From NCBI GenBank assembly GCA_903857795.1, contig CAIOGM010000038.1, forward strand, positions 1 through 64,000: a stretch of DNA of 64,000 bases, given 5' to 3'. Position 1 is the first letter of the stretch. Each line of letters starts with the position of its first letter. The notes under the pieces are model-generated. The model was not told the DNA's origin. It searched no databases and worked only from the letters and a program-made list of their open reading frames with translations. The stretch comes from an uncultured Geobacter sp. Its GTDB lineage: Bacteria; Desulfobacterota; Desulfuromonadia; Geobacterales; CAIOGM01. The position numbers were made by a program, and so were the translations under genes. Shown here one piece after another: positions 50,655 through 62,386 of the stretch.

Positions 50655-51137
50655 GTGTTTCGGGGTATCTATGACGCCATCATCGACACAAAGGGAAGAA
50701 CGAGCCTGCCGGCCCGCCTCCGGGAGACGCTCGTCGAATCCTTTGGTGATGAACGTTTTTTTGTGACAAATTCCAAGCCGGTGCGGCTTCCCGACGGCGC
50801 CCATGCATCGGGCCTGGCTCTCTATCCGTTCAACCACTGGCTGGAGTTGGAAAAGCAGGTCATCTCCTGTGCCCCCGAGGAGATGACCCCGGCGGAACTT
50901 GATGCGGTTCAGCGCTATATCCTGGCTCCGGCGGTGGAGTGCACCGCCGACAAACTCGGCCGCTTTCTTATCCCCCCCCACCTCCGCAAGACCGCAGAAC
51001 TGGAGCGGGATCTCGTATTTATCGGCCTCGCCACCAAGACGGAGATCTGGAGCGAGGCCCAGTGGGGCAGAGTCCGTCTGCAAGACGTACAGAATTTCCC
51101 GGTAAACTCATCTACCCTGACTAAATTGAGGCTCTGA
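50655..51137 (+). CDS. mraZ: Division/cell wall cluster transcriptional repressor MraZ
   Basis: GTG start after GGAGGAAGC; VFRGIYDAIIDTKGRTSLPARLRE; ORF track extends to 50562. Confidence 0.93.
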   Translation: MFRGIYDAIIDTKGRTSLPARLRETLVESFGDERFFVTNSKPVRLPDGAHASGLALYPFNHWLELEKQVISCAPEEMTPAELDAVQRYILAPAVECTADKLGRFLIPPHLRKTAELERDLVFIGLATKTEIWSEAQWGRVRLQDVQNFPVNSSTLTKLRL

Positions 51138-51140
51138 CCG

Positions 51141-52076
51141 ATGGAGTTCCGACACCTCCCGGTCATGCCGGAAGAGGCGCTCAGCCTCCTCGCCCCCCGC
51201 TCCGGTGGAGTGTATCTGGACGGGACTCTCGGCGGCGGTGGCCATAGCCGTCTGATTCTCGAAGCCAGCGCTCCGGACGGCGTACTCTACGCCTTTGACC
51301 GGGACCGGAGCGCCCTGGCGGCAGCGGTCGCAGAGTTAAAAGAGTTCGGCGACCGGTTCCATCCGCTCCACGGGAACTTCGCAACCATGGCCGAAACCCT
51401 CTCCCGATGCGGAGTCAGCACGATAGACGGCTTTCTGCTGGATCTGGGGGTTTCCTCCCACCAGCTGGATACGGCGGAGCGGGGTTTCAGCTTTCAGACC
51501 GATGCCTTCCTGGATATGCGGATGGACACCGGGAGCGGCCCCACGGCCGCACAGCTGCTCAATGAGCTGTCCGAAAACGAGCTGGCGCGGATCTTCCGGG
51601 ATTTTGGCGAGGAGCGGTGGGCGCAGCGGATCGCCCGCTTCATCTCGACAGCCCGGGCAGAGGCCCCAGTGGAGACAACTGTCCGTCTGGTGGATCTCAT
51701 CAAGGGGGCAATCCCCAGGGGAGCATGGGAAGAGCGGCTCCATCCCGCGACCAGAACCTTCCAGGCGCTCCGGATTGCGGTCAATGATGAACTGGGGAGT
51801 CTGGAACGGGGAGTGGCAGCAGGAATCGGGCTCCTCTCTCGGGGCGGACGAGGGGTGATCATCTCCTTTCACTCCCTGGAAGACCGGATCGTCAAGCACT
51901 CCTTCCGGGAGCGGGCCAAGGGGTGCATCTGCCCTCGCGACCTGCCACTCTGCGGCTGCGGTCATCTCCCTGAGGTGAACATCCTGACCTCACGGGCACT
52001 CCGGCCGGGCGAGACGGAGACGATGGCAAACCCCCGCGCCCGGAGCGCCCGGATGAGAGCCGTTGAAAAAAGGTAA
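51141..52076 (+). CDS. rsmH: 16S rRNA (cytosine(1402)-N4)-methyltransferase
   Basis: [73 protein letters not shown]. Confidence 0.97.
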   Translation: MEFRHLPVMPEEALSLLAPRSGGVYLDGTLGGGGHSRLILEASAPDGVLYAFDRDRSALAAAVAELKEFGDRFHPLHGNFATMAETLSRCGVSTIDGFLLDLGVSSHQLDTAERGFSFQTDAFLDMRMDTGSGPTAAQLLNELSENELARIFRDFGEERWAQRIARFISTARAEAPVETTVRLVDLIKGAIPRGAWEERLHPATRTFQALRIAVNDELGSLERGVAAGIGLLSRGGRGVIISFHSLEDRIVKHSFRERAKGCICPRDLPLCGCGHLPEVNILTSRALRPGETETMANPRARSARMRAVEKR

Positions 52077-52098
52077 ACACCGAACAGGAAGAGATCGC

Positions 52099-52431
52099 AT
52101 GGCAAACGTAAAAGCTGCATTCACCAAGGTAGCGGCGCCTCACCCCCTTGAGGCCGTTGACCAACAGTGGAATATGTTCCCCTACCTGGTGGTGGTGATG
52201 CTCCTCCTGACGCTGGTGGCGCTGTTCCATGTCTGGTCACGGGTCACAGTCATTGACCTGAATCTCCAAATTTCCGAAGCCGACGGCGCCATTCGTGAGG
52301 CAAAGCAGGAGGCGAGCCGTCTCCGCCTGGAGATCGCCTCGCTGAAGACCCCGGAACGGATCGAAAAGATCGCCCGTGAAGAGCTGGGGATGGCCCTCCC
52401 CTCCGACGTCCAGATTCGCAACGTCCCATGA
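52099..52431 (+). CDS. ftsL: Cell division protein FtsL
   Basis: Small single-TM coiled coil protein between rsmH and ftsI; RLRLEIASLKTPERIEKIAREELGM. Confidence 0.88.
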   Translation: MANVKAAFTKVAAPHPLEAVDQQWNMFPYLVVVMLLLTLVALFHVWSRVTVIDLNLQISEADGAIREAKQEASRLRLEIASLKTPERIEKIAREELGMALPSDVQIRNVP

Positions 52432-54401
52432 AGAAGAGCGACCCCAAGCAAGGGAACAGGGGCAGGATCAAACTGATCGGTGTCCTCTTTGCGGTGGTCT
52501 TCGTAGTCGTCCTGTCCCGTGCCTACTATCTGCAGATCATCACCATGGACGAGTGGGTCAAGAGGGCCGATCGGCAGCACCAGAAGACCGTACCGCTGAC
52601 TCCAGGCCGAGGAAACATCTCGGATCGGAACGGTCTGCCGCTAGCGGTCTCCATAGAAATGGACTCCTGCTTTGCCGAACCCAAGGTCATCGAGAGCATC
52701 CCGGAAACCGCCGCTAGGCTGGCGCCGCTTTTGGGAATGAACCGCCAGGAGTTGGAGAAGAAGCTCCAGGATAACCGGCTGAAACATTTTGTCTGGCTGA
52801 AACGCCGGATCCCGCCTGACCTGAGAAAACGGGTCGATGCCCTCCAGCTGGACGGGATCGAATTTGTCAAGGAGACCAAACGGTTTTACCCGAACTCCGA
52901 GGTGGCGGCCCATGTGATCGGTTTTACCGGCATGGATCCCGAAGGGCTGGAGGGGATAGAAAAGAGATATGACAAGGATATCCTCGGGAATATGGGGTAC
53001 CTGATCACCGAGCGGGACGCTCTGGGCCGGGACATCACCGTAAAGGGAACCTTGATCGGCAACTCATCCAAGGGAAGCAACGTGACCCTCACCCTGGATC
53101 GGAACATCCAGTACATCACCGAAAAGGAGCTGGCCAAGGCGGTGGTCGACAACGGAGCACACTCCGGAATGGCCCTGGTCATGGAGTCCCAGAGCGGCAG
53201 GATTCTGGCCATGGCCAATTACCCGACCTTCAACCCCAACGCTTATTTCCGTTATCCCCAGTTCGCGCTCCGAAACCACGTGCTGACCGACAGTTTCGAG
53301 CCCGGCTCAACCTTCAAGGTGCTGCTCATCGCTGCGGCTCTGGAAGAGCGGGTCATCACCCTCCAGGACAGCTTTGACTGCGAGCTGGGGAGCTACCGGA
53401 TCGGCGGGGTCACCATTCACGATACCCATCGTTACGGCCGTCTCTCCGTAGCCGACATCCTCAAGTTTTCCAGCAACATCGGCGCCACCAAGATCGGCCG
53501 CCGCATGGGGCAGCAGCGGCTTTCCGCCTACCTCAAGAATTTCGGCATCGGCGACCGGACCGGCATCGATCTTCCGGGGGAGGCCACCGGGAGCATCCGG
53601 GGGGGGCAGTGGTATGACGCCGACCTGGCCACGGTCTCCTTCGGCCAGGGGGTCTCTACCACGGCGATCCAGCTGACGGCGGCCATCTCGGCGGTGGCCA
53701 ACAACGGTGTCCTCATGAAACCGTTCATGGTGGAGAAGATCACCGACGAAAGCGGTAACGTGCAGCAGCAGTTCGCTCCCCAAGTACGGCGGCGGGTCGT
53801 CTCCGAGGTGACTGCGCGCAAGGTCACCAGGATGATGGAGGCGGTGACCCAGCCCGGCGGCACCGGAACCAGCGCCGCAGTGGAGGGGTACAGCGTCGCC
53901 GGGAAAACCGGTACGGCCCAGAAGGTCGACCCAGCCACCAAGCGCTACTCCAGCAAGAGAATCGGCTCCTTCATCGGGTTCGTCCCGGCGGAAAATCCCC
54001 GGCTGACCATCCTGGTGGTGGTGGATGAACCGACGAAGAGCCCCTACGGTGGGATCGTGGCAGCTCCCGCCTTCGGCGCCATCGCTCGGCAGACCCTCTC
54101 CTACCTTCAGGTCCCCCCCGGGAAGATCGACCGAAAATCACCGGTCCCGACGCCGGAGCAGGCGGCCCCGGCCAAGGCTGAAGACGAAGCCGCAGAGGGG
54201 GAGATCGTCAACAGCGACAACGGAGAGCTGATGCCCAACATCCGCGGGATGAGCATCCGCCAGGTCATGCAGCTCATGGAAAAGCGGCGGCTCAACATCA
54301 GACTCATCGGCAGCGGCCGGGCGGTGGAACAGCAGCCGGCAGCCGGAGCGCAGATCACCCCGACGGACCAGGTCTGGGTCCGCTTCGCCCCCTCAGCCTG
54401 A
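52428..54401 (+). CDS. ftsI: Penicillin-binding protein (FtsI/SpoVD type) with C-terminal PASTA domain
   Basis: FEPGSTFKVLLIAAALEE; LKFSSNIGATKIG; VAGKTGTAQKVDP; PASTA-like MPNIRGMSIRQVMQLMEKRRLNIRL. Confidence 0.95.
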   Translation: MKKSDPKQGNRGRIKLIGVLFAVVFVVVLSRAYYLQIITMDEWVKRADRQHQKTVPLTPGRGNISDRNGLPLAVSIEMDSCFAEPKVIESIPETAARLAPLLGMNRQELEKKLQDNRLKHFVWLKRRIPPDLRKRVDALQLDGIEFVKETKRFYPNSEVAAHVIGFTGMDPEGLEGIEKRYDKDILGNMGYLITERDALGRDITVKGTLIGNSSKGSNVTLTLDRNIQYITEKELAKAVVDNGAHSGMALVMESQSGRILAMANYPTFNPNAYFRYPQFALRNHVLTDSFEPGSTFKVLLIAAALEERVITLQDSFDCELGSYRIGGVTIHDTHRYGRLSVADILKFSSNIGATKIGRRMGQQRLSAYLKNFGIGDRTGIDLPGEATGSIRGGQWYDADLATVSFGQGVSTTAIQLTAAISAVANNGVLMKPFMVEKITDESGNVQQQFAPQVRRRVVSEVTARKVTRMMEAVTQPGGTGTSAAVEGYSVAGKTGTAQKVDPATKRYSSKRIGSFIGFVPAENPRLTILVVVDEPTKSPYGGIVAAPAFGAIARQTLSYLQVPPGKIDRKSPVPTPEQAAPAKAEDEAAEGEIVNSDNGELMPNIRGMSIRQVMQLMEKRRLNIRLIGSGRAVEQQPAAGAQITPTDQVWVRFAPSA

Positions 54402-54416
54402 CAGCGGAAATCAGTC

Positions 54417-55931
54417 ATGAACTTCTCCTCTCTCATCGCAGCAATCGATCCCTCCATCATGATCCCGGCTGATCCCGAGATCACGGGAATAGCCTACGAC
54501 TCACGCCGGGTCTCCCCCGGAACCCTCTTCTTCGCCCTGAAGGGAACTGCCGTGGACGGGCACCGGTTCATCCAGGAGGCGGTCCGGTCGGGAGCGGTGG
54601 CGGTCGTACTGGAAGAGTCCGCCTTCGCACCGGCAGGGATCCCCTGGGTGGCGGTGGCTAACGCCCGTCTGGCCCTGGCCAGGATGGCGTCTCACTATTA
54701 CGGCGATCCGACAGCCGGGATCCCGGTGGTGGGGATCACCGGCACCAACGGCAAGACCACCACGACCTATATTCTGGAGGGGATGCTGGCGGCGGCAGGG
54801 CGCCCGGCGGCGGTGCTCGGAACCATCAGTTACCGGTTCGGCGACTTCCAAGTGGAGGCGCCACACACCACACCGGAGTCGGCGGACCTCCAGCGGCTTC
54901 TCCGGGAGTTGGTCGACCGGGGAGCAATGAGCGTGGTCATGGAGGTCTCGTCCCACGCCCTGGAGCAGCGGCGGGCCGACGGCTGCAGCTTCGACGTGGG
55001 GCTCTTTACCAACCTGACCCCCGAGCACCTGGATTATCATCGGACCATGGAGTCGTACCTGGCAAGCAAGCGCCGCCTCTTCAGCGACCTGCTCATCCCC
55101 GACAGTGGAAAACCCCGGAGGCGGGCCGTCATCAACCTGGATGACCCCGCCGGAGCAGAACTGGCAGCAGCGGCCGCTTGCCCCGTCATAACCTATGGGC
55201 TCGATTCGGCCGCCCATGTGACGGTCCGCACCCCCTGCTGCTCCGTGGCGGGGATCACCGGAACCCTGGTCACCCCGGAGGGTGAGTTCCCCTTCCGCTC
55301 ATCAATGCTCGGCCGATTCAACCTCTACAACATCCTGGCGGCGGCCGCCGTGGGATTTTCCCTGGGGCTCTCCCTGGAAGCCCTCCGGAGCGGGATCGAA
55401 CAGCACCGGAAGGTCCCGGGGAGGATGGAGCAAGTCCCCAACGACCGGGGAGTGACCCTTCTGGTGGATTACGCCCACACCGGAGATGCCCTGGAAAATG
55501 TCTTGAAAACCCTCTCCGCCCTGGACGGCCGACGGATCATCACCCTCTTCGGCTGCGGCGGTGATCGGGACCGGGGAAAGCGGCCGGTCATGGCTCAGGC
55601 GGCAGGGCGCTACAGCGACCTGACCATCATCACCTCCGATAATCCCCGCACCGAGGAGCCGGCGGCCATCATTGCCCAGGTCCGCGAGGGGATACTGGGG
55701 TTGGGACTGCGGGAGTACCGCGCCGAGGAGCTGGTGGAGTTTATGAGGGGATTCACAACCGTTGAGAACCGGCGCGTCGCCATCAGACTGGCAGTCAGGC
55801 TCTCCCGCCCCGGTGACATCATCCTCCTGGCCGGCAAGGGGCACGAGGAGTATCAGATCATCGGGACCACTAAAGAGCGCTTCGATGACCGGGAAGAGGC
55901 TGCCGCCGCCTTCCGGGAGGAGACGGCATGA
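54417..55931 (+). CDS. murE: UDP-MurNAc-L-Ala-D-Glu:meso-DAP ligase
   Basis: [50 protein letters not shown]. Confidence 0.96.
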   Translation: MNFSSLIAAIDPSIMIPADPEITGIAYDSRRVSPGTLFFALKGTAVDGHRFIQEAVRSGAVAVVLEESAFAPAGIPWVAVANARLALARMASHYYGDPTAGIPVVGITGTNGKTTTTYILEGMLAAAGRPAAVLGTISYRFGDFQVEAPHTTPESADLQRLLRELVDRGAMSVVMEVSSHALEQRRADGCSFDVGLFTNLTPEHLDYHRTMESYLASKRRLFSDLLIPDSGKPRRRAVINLDDPAGAELAAAAACPVITYGLDSAAHVTVRTPCCSVAGITGTLVTPEGEFPFRSSMLGRFNLYNILAAAAVGFSLGLSLEALRSGIEQHRKVPGRMEQVPNDRGVTLLVDYAHTGDALENVLKTLSALDGRRIITLFGCGGDRDRGKRPVMAQAAGRYSDLTIITSDNPRTEEPAAIIAQVREGILGLGLREYRAEELVEFMRGFTTVENRRVAIRLAVRLSRPGDIILLAGKGHEEYQIIGTTKERFDDREEAAAAFREETA

Positions 55932-57325
55932 TGTTTTCCATCGCCCAGATCGCCGCAATGACCGGCGGGAGTATCGTCGGTCCCGGTGACTCAGGGGTGA
56001 CGGGAGTCGCCACCGATTCGCGGAGCATCACACCGGGCCAACTCTTCGTGCCGCTGGTGGGGCCGCGCTTCGATGGTCACGCCTACCTCTCCAAAATGGC
56101 GGCCAAGGGGGTTACAGTCGTCCTCGCCGCCGGCAGCTGGGCTGAGGGCAATCCCCTCCCCGCCGGAGTGACCACCGTGGTGGTCCCAGATACGCTGCGC
56201 GCCCTGGGAGATCTCGCGGCAGGCTACCGGGCCAGCTTCACCCTCCCGGTGATCGGTATCACCGGCAGCAACGGCAAGACCACCACCAAAGAGCTCCTGG
56301 CGACCATCCTGGAACTGACCGGCCCCGGCCTCAAGAGCAGCGGCAACCTGAACAACCTCATCGGCCTGCCACAGATGCTCTTCCGGCTCCTTCCAAGCCA
56401 CCGCTGGGCGGTTCTGGAGATGGGGATGAGCGAACCGGGCGAGATCGACCGGCTGGCCGAGATCGCCCGCCCCTCTCTGGGGATCGTCACCAACGCCTTT
56501 CAAGCCCACCTGGAGAGCATGGGGAGCATCGAAAATGTGGCTCGGGCCAAGGGGGAACTCTTCCTCCGGCTCCCCCCGGGCGGGACGGCGCTCTACAACG
56601 CCGATGACCCGCTGGTCGCCCGTCTCCCCGGGGCGAGCGGCGTGCTGCGACGCTCTTTCGGCCTCGTCTCGGGCGAGGTGACAGCTTCCGACGTGACCTC
56701 CCATGGTCTCGACGGGATGAGCTTCACCCTCCACCTGGCGCAGGAGCAGCTGCGGGTACGGTTTCATGCCTGCGGTCGCCACCTGCTGGCCAACGCCCTG
56801 GCCGCTGCAGCAGCGGCCGAGTCTCTGGGGGTCGGGGGGGTGACAATCCGGGAGGGGCTGGAACGGTTCCAACCGGCCGACCGCCGCTTCGCGATGGAAC
56901 GGATCGGCAAAATGACCCTCATCGATGACAGCTACAACGCCAATCCCGCCTCCATGGAGGCGGCGCTCACCACCCTACCCGAAATTCATGGCTCAGGAAG
57001 GATCATCGCCGCCCTGGGAGATATGCTGGAGCTTGGTCCTGAGACGGAAGCGCTCCACCGGCGGCTCGGAGAGCAGGCGGGGAGGATCGTCCAGCGGCTC
57101 TATCTGCGCGGCGCCATGGCGCCCGCCGTCGCCGAGGGGGCCCGCAGGGCGGGGCTTCCGGCGTCGGCCATCGTCATCGCGTCAGAGCACGATGCGATCG
57201 CCTCCGCCATCCTCCATGACGCCAAAACCGACGACCTGCTGCTGGTCAAGGGGTCCCGCGGCGCGGGGATGGACCGGGTTGCGGCCCTGATCAGGGATCA
57301 CTCCCTACTCTCAAAGGAGGCATAG
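55928..57325 (+). CDS. murF: UDP-MurNAc-tripeptide:D-Ala-D-Ala ligase
   Basis: [56 protein letters not shown]. Confidence 0.96.
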   Translation: MMFSIAQIAAMTGGSIVGPGDSGVTGVATDSRSITPGQLFVPLVGPRFDGHAYLSKMAAKGVTVVLAAGSWAEGNPLPAGVTTVVVPDTLRALGDLAAGYRASFTLPVIGITGSNGKTTTKELLATILELTGPGLKSSGNLNNLIGLPQMLFRLLPSHRWAVLEMGMSEPGEIDRLAEIARPSLGIVTNAFQAHLESMGSIENVARAKGELFLRLPPGGTALYNADDPLVARLPGASGVLRRSFGLVSGEVTASDVTSHGLDGMSFTLHLAQEQLRVRFHACGRHLLANALAAAAAAESLGVGGVTIREGLERFQPADRRFAMERIGKMTLIDDSYNANPASMEAALTTLPEIHGSGRIIAALGDMLELGPETEALHRRLGEQAGRIVQRLYLRGAMAPAVAEGARRAGLPASAIVIASEHDAIASAILHDAKTDDLLLVKGSRGAGMDRVAALIRDHSLLSKEA

Positions 57326-57332
57326 AGCCCTC

Positions 57333-58409
57333 ATGCTCTACCATCTGCTCTATCCGCTGGCCTCCAGCGTCAAGTTCTTCAATATCTTCAAATACCTCAC
57401 TTTCCGGACCATCTACGCGATGATCACGGCCCTCATCGTCACCTTCGTCGTCGGCCCCTGGGTCATCAGGAAGCTGGAGTCGCTCCAGGCGCGCCAGATC
57501 ATCCGGACCGACGGCCCCGAATCACACTTGAAGAAACAAGGGACCCCCACCATGGGGGGGGTGATAATTCTCGCAGGGATCATCGTCCCGACGCTCCTCT
57601 GGGCCGATCTGGCCAACGGCTACGTCTGGCTGACCCTCTTCATCATCATCGGCTACGGGGCCATCGGCTTCGTGGACGACTATAAGAAGGTGGTAGAGAA
57701 GAACCCCAAGGGGCTCTCCCCCCGGCAGAAGATGTTCTGGCAGCTCCTCCTGGGAGCGGTTTTCGGGATCACCCTCTTCAACATGCCCGGCTTTTCCCGG
57801 GAGCTCTACTTTCCGTTTTTCAAGAACCTCCACCCGGACCTCTGGTTCTGCTTCATCCCCTTTGTGATGCTGGTCATCGTGGGGGCCAGCAACGCCGTGA
57901 ATCTGACCGACGGTCTCGACGGCCTCGCCATCGGACCGGTGGCCATCAACGCGGCCACGTATCTCCTCTTTGCCTACATCGCCGGGAACGTCAAGCTGGC
58001 CACCTACCTGCAGATCCCCTATGTGGCCGGCGCCGGTGAACTGGCGGTGGTCTGCGGCGCCCTGGTCGGTTCCGGCATCGGCTTCCTCTGGTATAATTCG
58101 TACCCCGCCGAGGTCTTCATGGGGGACGTAGGTTCCCTCTCTCTGGGAGGCGGCCTCGGCGCCCTGGCGGTGATCACCAAGCAGGAGATTCTCCTGGTCA
58201 TCGTGGGGGGGGTCTTCGTAGTGGAGGCGCTCTCCGTGATCTTTCAGGTGGGCTCCTATAAGTACCGGGGAAAACGGATCTTCCGGATGGCCCCCATTCA
58301 CCACCACTTTGAACTGAAAGGGGTAGCCGAGCCCAAGATCATCGTCAGGTTCTGGATCATCACCCTGATCCTGGCACTGGTGGCGATCTCAACGTTGAAG
58401 ATGCGGTAG
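57333..58409 (+). CDS. mraY: Phospho-MurNAc-pentapeptide transferase
   Basis: [49 protein letters not shown]. Confidence 0.97.
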   Translation: MLYHLLYPLASSVKFFNIFKYLTFRTIYAMITALIVTFVVGPWVIRKLESLQARQIIRTDGPESHLKKQGTPTMGGVIILAGIIVPTLLWADLANGYVWLTLFIIIGYGAIGFVDDYKKVVEKNPKGLSPRQKMFWQLLLGAVFGITLFNMPGFSRELYFPFFKNLHPDLWFCFIPFVMLVIVGASNAVNLTDGLDGLAIGPVAINAATYLLFAYIAGNVKLATYLQIPYVAGAGELAVVCGALVGSGIGFLWYNSYPAEVFMGDVGSLSLGGGLGALAVITKQEILLVIVGGVFVVEALSVIFQVGSYKYRGKRIFRMAPIHHHFELKGVAEPKIIVRFWIITLILALVAISTLKMR

Positions 58410-58442
58410 CTGATCGTGGACGCGCAACGAAATGGAAGCTCT

Positions 58443-59801
58443 ATGAACCTGAACGATAAAAAAGTCCTCGTCGTCGGCCTGGCCCGCACCGGGATCGCCT
58501 GCGCCCGGTTCCTGGTTAACCGGGGGGCGCGGGTCACGGTCACCGATATGAAGCCCGCCGACCGGGTGGCCGGGGAGATGGCGGAACTGGCCCGGTTTCC
58601 CATAACCTGGGAACTGGGAGGACACGATGAGTCCAGCTTCCTTACCAGCGACCTCATCGTGGTGAGCCCTGGCGTCCCCATGGAGCATCCGCTCCTCCTG
58701 AAGGCGAAGAGCGCCGGCCAAGAGATCATCAGCGAGGTGGAGCTGGCGTCCCGGTTCCTCTCCGTCCCCCTGGTGGCGATCACCGGGACCAACGGCAAGA
58801 CCACCACCACCACACTCATCGGAGAGCTCTTTAAGGCGTGCGGCCGCCACCCCTTCGTGGGGGGGAACATCGGCACCCCGCTCATTCAGGCAACCGAGGC
58901 CGAAGTGCCGGCGGACGTGGTCGTGGCGGAAATCAGCTCCTTCCAGCTGGAGTGGATCAGCTCCTTTCGCCCCCGTATCGCGATCCTCCTCAACCTCACC
59001 GAGGATCACCTGGATCGGTATCTGGAGATGGAGACATACTGCAGCGCCAAGGCACGCATCTTCGAGAACCAGACCGGTGACGACTACGCTCTCCTCAACC
59101 TGGATGCCCCCCTGGTGGCCCGTCTCGCCCCATTACTCAAGGCCCGGCTCTTCCCCATGAGCCAGAAGCAGGAGCTTGTCGAGGGGATCTTCCACCGTGA
59201 CGGAGTCATTACTTTCCGCCATGACGGCAAGGAGGCGCGCTTCCCCACCGCCGACTACCTCTTGAAAGGGAGCCACAATACCGAGAATATCATGGCGGCC
59301 CTGGCGTCGGCCCTCCTCTCCGGCTGTGACGAGAGCCGCTGCGGCAAGGCGGTCGCCTCCTTCGCCGGACTCCGCCACCGGATGGAGCTGGTCCGGCGGA
59401 TCAACGGGGTCGCCTGGTATGAAGACAGCAAGGGGACCAACGTGGGGAGTGTGGTCAAGTCGCTGGAGAGCTTCCCGGGCGGCATCACCCTCATCGCCGG
59501 CGGCAAGGACAAGGGGGGCTCCTATGAGCCGCTTGCAGAGCTGGTCAGAGAGCGGGTGGCCCACCTCATCCTCATCGGCGAGGCCCGGCAGCGGCTCTCC
59601 CGGGCACTGGGAGAGCTCACCGACACCCGGTTTGCCGAGACACTGGAGGAGGCGGTTGCTGTGGCCCACCGGCTGACCCGGCCCGGCGGGGTGGTTCTCT
59701 TCTCCCCTGCCTGTTCCAGCTTCGATATGTTCCGGGATTACGAAGAACGGGCCAACCGGTTTATCAGCGCGGTGCAACGTCTTGACGGTGACCGGTCGTG
59801 A
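58443..59801 (+). CDS. murD: UDP-MurNAc-L-Ala:D-Glu ligase
   Basis: [52 protein letters not shown]. Confidence 0.96.
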   Translation: MNLNDKKVLVVGLARTGIACARFLVNRGARVTVTDMKPADRVAGEMAELARFPITWELGGHDESSFLTSDLIVVSPGVPMEHPLLLKAKSAGQEIISEVELASRFLSVPLVAITGTNGKTTTTTLIGELFKACGRHPFVGGNIGTPLIQATEAEVPADVVVAEISSFQLEWISSFRPRIAILLNLTEDHLDRYLEMETYCSAKARIFENQTGDDYALLNLDAPLVARLAPLLKARLFPMSQKQELVEGIFHRDGVITFRHDGKEARFPTADYLLKGSHNTENIMAALASALLSGCDESRCGKAVASFAGLRHRMELVRRINGVAWYEDSKGTNVGSVVKSLESFPGGITLIAGGKDKGGSYEPLAELVRERVAHLILIGEARQRLSRALGELTDTRFAETLEEAVAVAHRLTRPGGVVLFSPACSSFDMFRDYEERANRFISAVQRLDGDRS

Positions 59802-60910
59802 TGAAGGATCTGGAAAAATACGACCTGATCATCCTCCTCATGGCAGTGGCGCTCACCTGCTTCGGCATCGTCATGGTCTACTCCACCTCGTCGGTCATGG
59901 CTGCGAAAAAGTATCATGACGGCTTCTATTTTCTCAAACGGCAGGGGATCTACGCCTGCATCGGCTTCGGCATCATGCTCTGCGCCATGAGGTTCGATTA
60001 CCAGATCCTGCGGAAATGGGCGGTCGTCCTCCTCCTGGGGTGCATCTTCCTTCTCCTGCTGGTCTTCATCCCCGGTGTGGGGGTCAAGGCCAAGGGGGCG
60101 GCCCGCTGGATCAAACTCCCCGGTTTCAACCTCCAGCCGTCGGAGCTGGCCAAGATCGCGCTCATCATCTACATGGCCTACTCCTTGGACAAGAAGAACG
60201 ATCAGGGGAAGATGAAGATCTTTCTGGCCGGGTTCTTCCCCTACATGGTGATCCTGGCCCTCATGCTCGGCATCCTGCTCAAACAGCACGATCTCGGCTC
60301 GGCGCTCACCCTCTTCTTCGTCGCCTTCATGATGCTCTTCATTGCGGGATCAAAATTGAAGTATATCGGCGGCTGCGGCGTCCTGGCCGCGCCGTTCGGC
60401 TGGTATTTCATCGTCTCCGAGCCGTACCGCTGGGAAAGGATCAAGGCGTATCTGGACCCGTGGCAGGATCCCACCGGCACCGGCTTTCAGATCATCCAGT
60501 CGTGGATCGCCGTCGGCACCGGCGGTCTCTTCGGCCAGGGGCTGGGGGAAAGCAAGCAGAAGCTCTTCTACCTCCCTGAAGCTCACACCGACTTCATCCT
60601 GGCGGTGACCGGTGAAGAGCTGGGGTTCGTGGGGATCACCATCATCGCCTCCATGTTCTTCCTGCTGGTGCTCCGGAGCATCCGGGTCGCCCTCTACGCC
60701 GAAGACAACTTCGGCCGGTTCCTCGCCTACGGCATCGCCGTTCTCCTGGGCACCGAGGCATTCTTCAACATGGCGGTGGTCACCGGCATGGTCCCCACCA
60801 AGGGGCTGGCGCTGCCGTTCATCAGTTATGGCGGCAGCTCACTCATCGTGACGCTGTTGGCCACCGGAATCCTCCTCAACGTCTCGTCACGGATGCGGGG
60901 GACCCCATGA
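59798..60910 (+). CDS. ftsW: Cell division protein / lipid II polymerase FtsW
   Basis: [55 protein letters not shown]. Confidence 0.97.
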   Translation: MMKDLEKYDLIILLMAVALTCFGIVMVYSTSSVMAAKKYHDGFYFLKRQGIYACIGFGIMLCAMRFDYQILRKWAVVLLLGCIFLLLLVFIPGVGVKAKGAARWIKLPGFNLQPSELAKIALIIYMAYSLDKKNDQGKMKIFLAGFFPYMVILALMLGILLKQHDLGSALTLFFVAFMMLFIAGSKLKYIGGCGVLAAPFGWYFIVSEPYRWERIKAYLDPWQDPTGTGFQIIQSWIAVGTGGLFGQGLGESKQKLFYLPEAHTDFILAVTGEELGFVGITIIASMFFLLVLRSIRVALYAEDNFGRFLAYGIAVLLGTEAFFNMAVVTGMVPTKGLALPFISYGGSSLIVTLLATGILLNVSSRMRGTP

Positions 60911-62016
60911 GACTCCTCATCGCCGGCGGCGGCACCGGCGGCCACCTGTTTCCCGGCATCGCGGTGGCGGAAGAGTTCCTCTCCCGCGACCCCCGCAACG
61001 AGCTGCTCTTTATCGGCACCGAAGCCGGCATCGAGGCCCGGGCGCTCCCCGCGGCCGGCTACCGGCTGAAGAGCATCGCCACGGCGGGGATCAGGGGGAA
61101 GCGTGGGCTCGCCAAGGCCAAGAGCATTGCCCTTCTCCTCTACGCCTACGCCCAATCCCGCCGGATCCTGAAAGAGTTCCGGCCGGAGCTGGTTCTCGGA
61201 GTCGGCGGCTACGCTTCAGGTCCGGCGGTGCTGGCGGCCCGGGGGCTGCTCATCCCCTGTTTCATCCACGAGCAGAACGCCATCCCCGGGATGACCAACA
61301 AGATCCTCGCGCGAGTGGCGGCAAAAGTCTTCATCTCACTGGAAGAGTCGCGCCCCTTCTTCCCCCGGGAGCGGACGCTCCTCACCGGCAATCCCCTGCG
61401 GCGGCAGATCCTGGAGTCCATTATCCCCGATGAAACGTCTGAGCACACCTCACACCTCACGCCTCACGATTTTCACCTCCTCATCTTCGGCGGCAGCCGC
61501 GGCGCCCATGCCGTCAATCAGGCCATGGTGGCGGCGCTCCCGTACCTTGAACCCCTCGGTACCCGACTCACCGTGACCCACCAGACCGGCACCGACGACC
61601 TGGAGCTGGTCAGAGAAGGATATCGTGCGGCAGGGGTTGCCGCTGAGGTGATCCCCTTCATCGACAACATGGCGGCCGAATACGGAAAGGCTGACCTCAT
61701 CGTCTGCCGCGCCGGGGCCACCACCATCGCGGAGGTGACCGCCACCGGCAAGGGGTGCATCTTCATCCCCTTCCCCCATGCCGTGGATGACCATCAGCGC
61801 CGCAACGCAGAAGCGCTCCTGAAAGAACGGGCCGGATTCATGCTCCTGGAGCGGGAACTTTCGGGGGAGAGCCTCGGCCGCCTCATCCTCGACCTGATGA
61901 ACGAGCCTCGGCGGATCGCCGAAGCGGCCCGCAACGCCCGAAGCCTCTGCCGGCTGGACGCGGCGCGGCTCATAGTGGATGAGATGCTCAGGAAAGCAGG
62001 TCAGGAACAAGGTTGA
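60907..62016 (+). CDS. murG: UDP-GlcNAc--MurNAc-pentapeptide-lipid GlcNAc transferase
   Basis: [72 protein letters not shown]. Confidence 0.97.
   Translation: MRLLIAGGGTGGHLFPGIAVAEEFLSRDPRNELLFIGTEAGIEARALPAAGYRLKSIATAGIRGKRGLAKAKSIALLLYAYAQSRRILKEFRPELVLGVGGYASGPAVLAARGLLIPCFIHEQNAIPGMTNKILARVAAKVFISLEESRPFFPRERTLLTGNPLRRQILESIIPDETSEHTSHLTPHDFHLLIFGGSRGAHAVNQAMVAALPYLEPLGTRLTVTHQTGTDDLELVREGYRAAGVAAEVIPFIDNMAAEYGKADLIVCRAGATTIAEVTATGKGCIFIPFPHAVDDHQRRNAEALLKERAGFMLLERELSGESLGRLILDLMNEPRRIAEAARNARSLCRLDAARLIVDEMLRKAGQEQG
61448..61468. repeat. Heptameric tandem repeat inside murG
   Basis: CCTCACA CCTCACG CCTCACG, same heptamer as in cbiD, coding SEHTSHLTPHDF. Confidence 0.8.
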
Positions 62017-62054
62017 GGTTGAGGAGAACGCAATTCGGGACAAAGGATCAAGCC

Positions 62055-62366
62055 ATGGCTACCGTCAGGACACAAGAAGAGGTGCTGCAGCTGCTGCGCA
62101 ACGATATGCCGTTACTTCGTGAACGGTACGGCATCACCCGGATGGCTCTCTTCGGCTCCTTTGCCCAGGGGAGCCCCCGGGATGACAGTGATGTGGATAT
62201 CGTGGTGGAGATAGAGGCCTCACGGCCGCTGGGGCTCAAGTTCTTCGAGCTCTCCGACTATCTTGCCGACCGCCTGGGGAGAATGATCGACCTGGTGACC
62301 TTCGGTATGCTGAAGATCTGCAAGGAAGAGCCGGAAACGGTGCTGCGGCATCTTGTCTATATCTGA
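62055..62366 (+). CDS. Minimal nucleotidyltransferase (MNT/MntA-like) domain protein
   Basis: [65 protein letters not shown]-like and DxD active-site motifs. Confidence 0.92.
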   Translation: MATVRTQEEVLQLLRNDMPLLRERYGITRMALFGSFAQGSPRDDSDVDIVVEIEASRPLGLKFFELSDYLADRLGRMIDLVTFGMLKICKEEPETVLRHLVYI

Positions 62367-62386
62367 TTAACATTAACGGAGCACCC

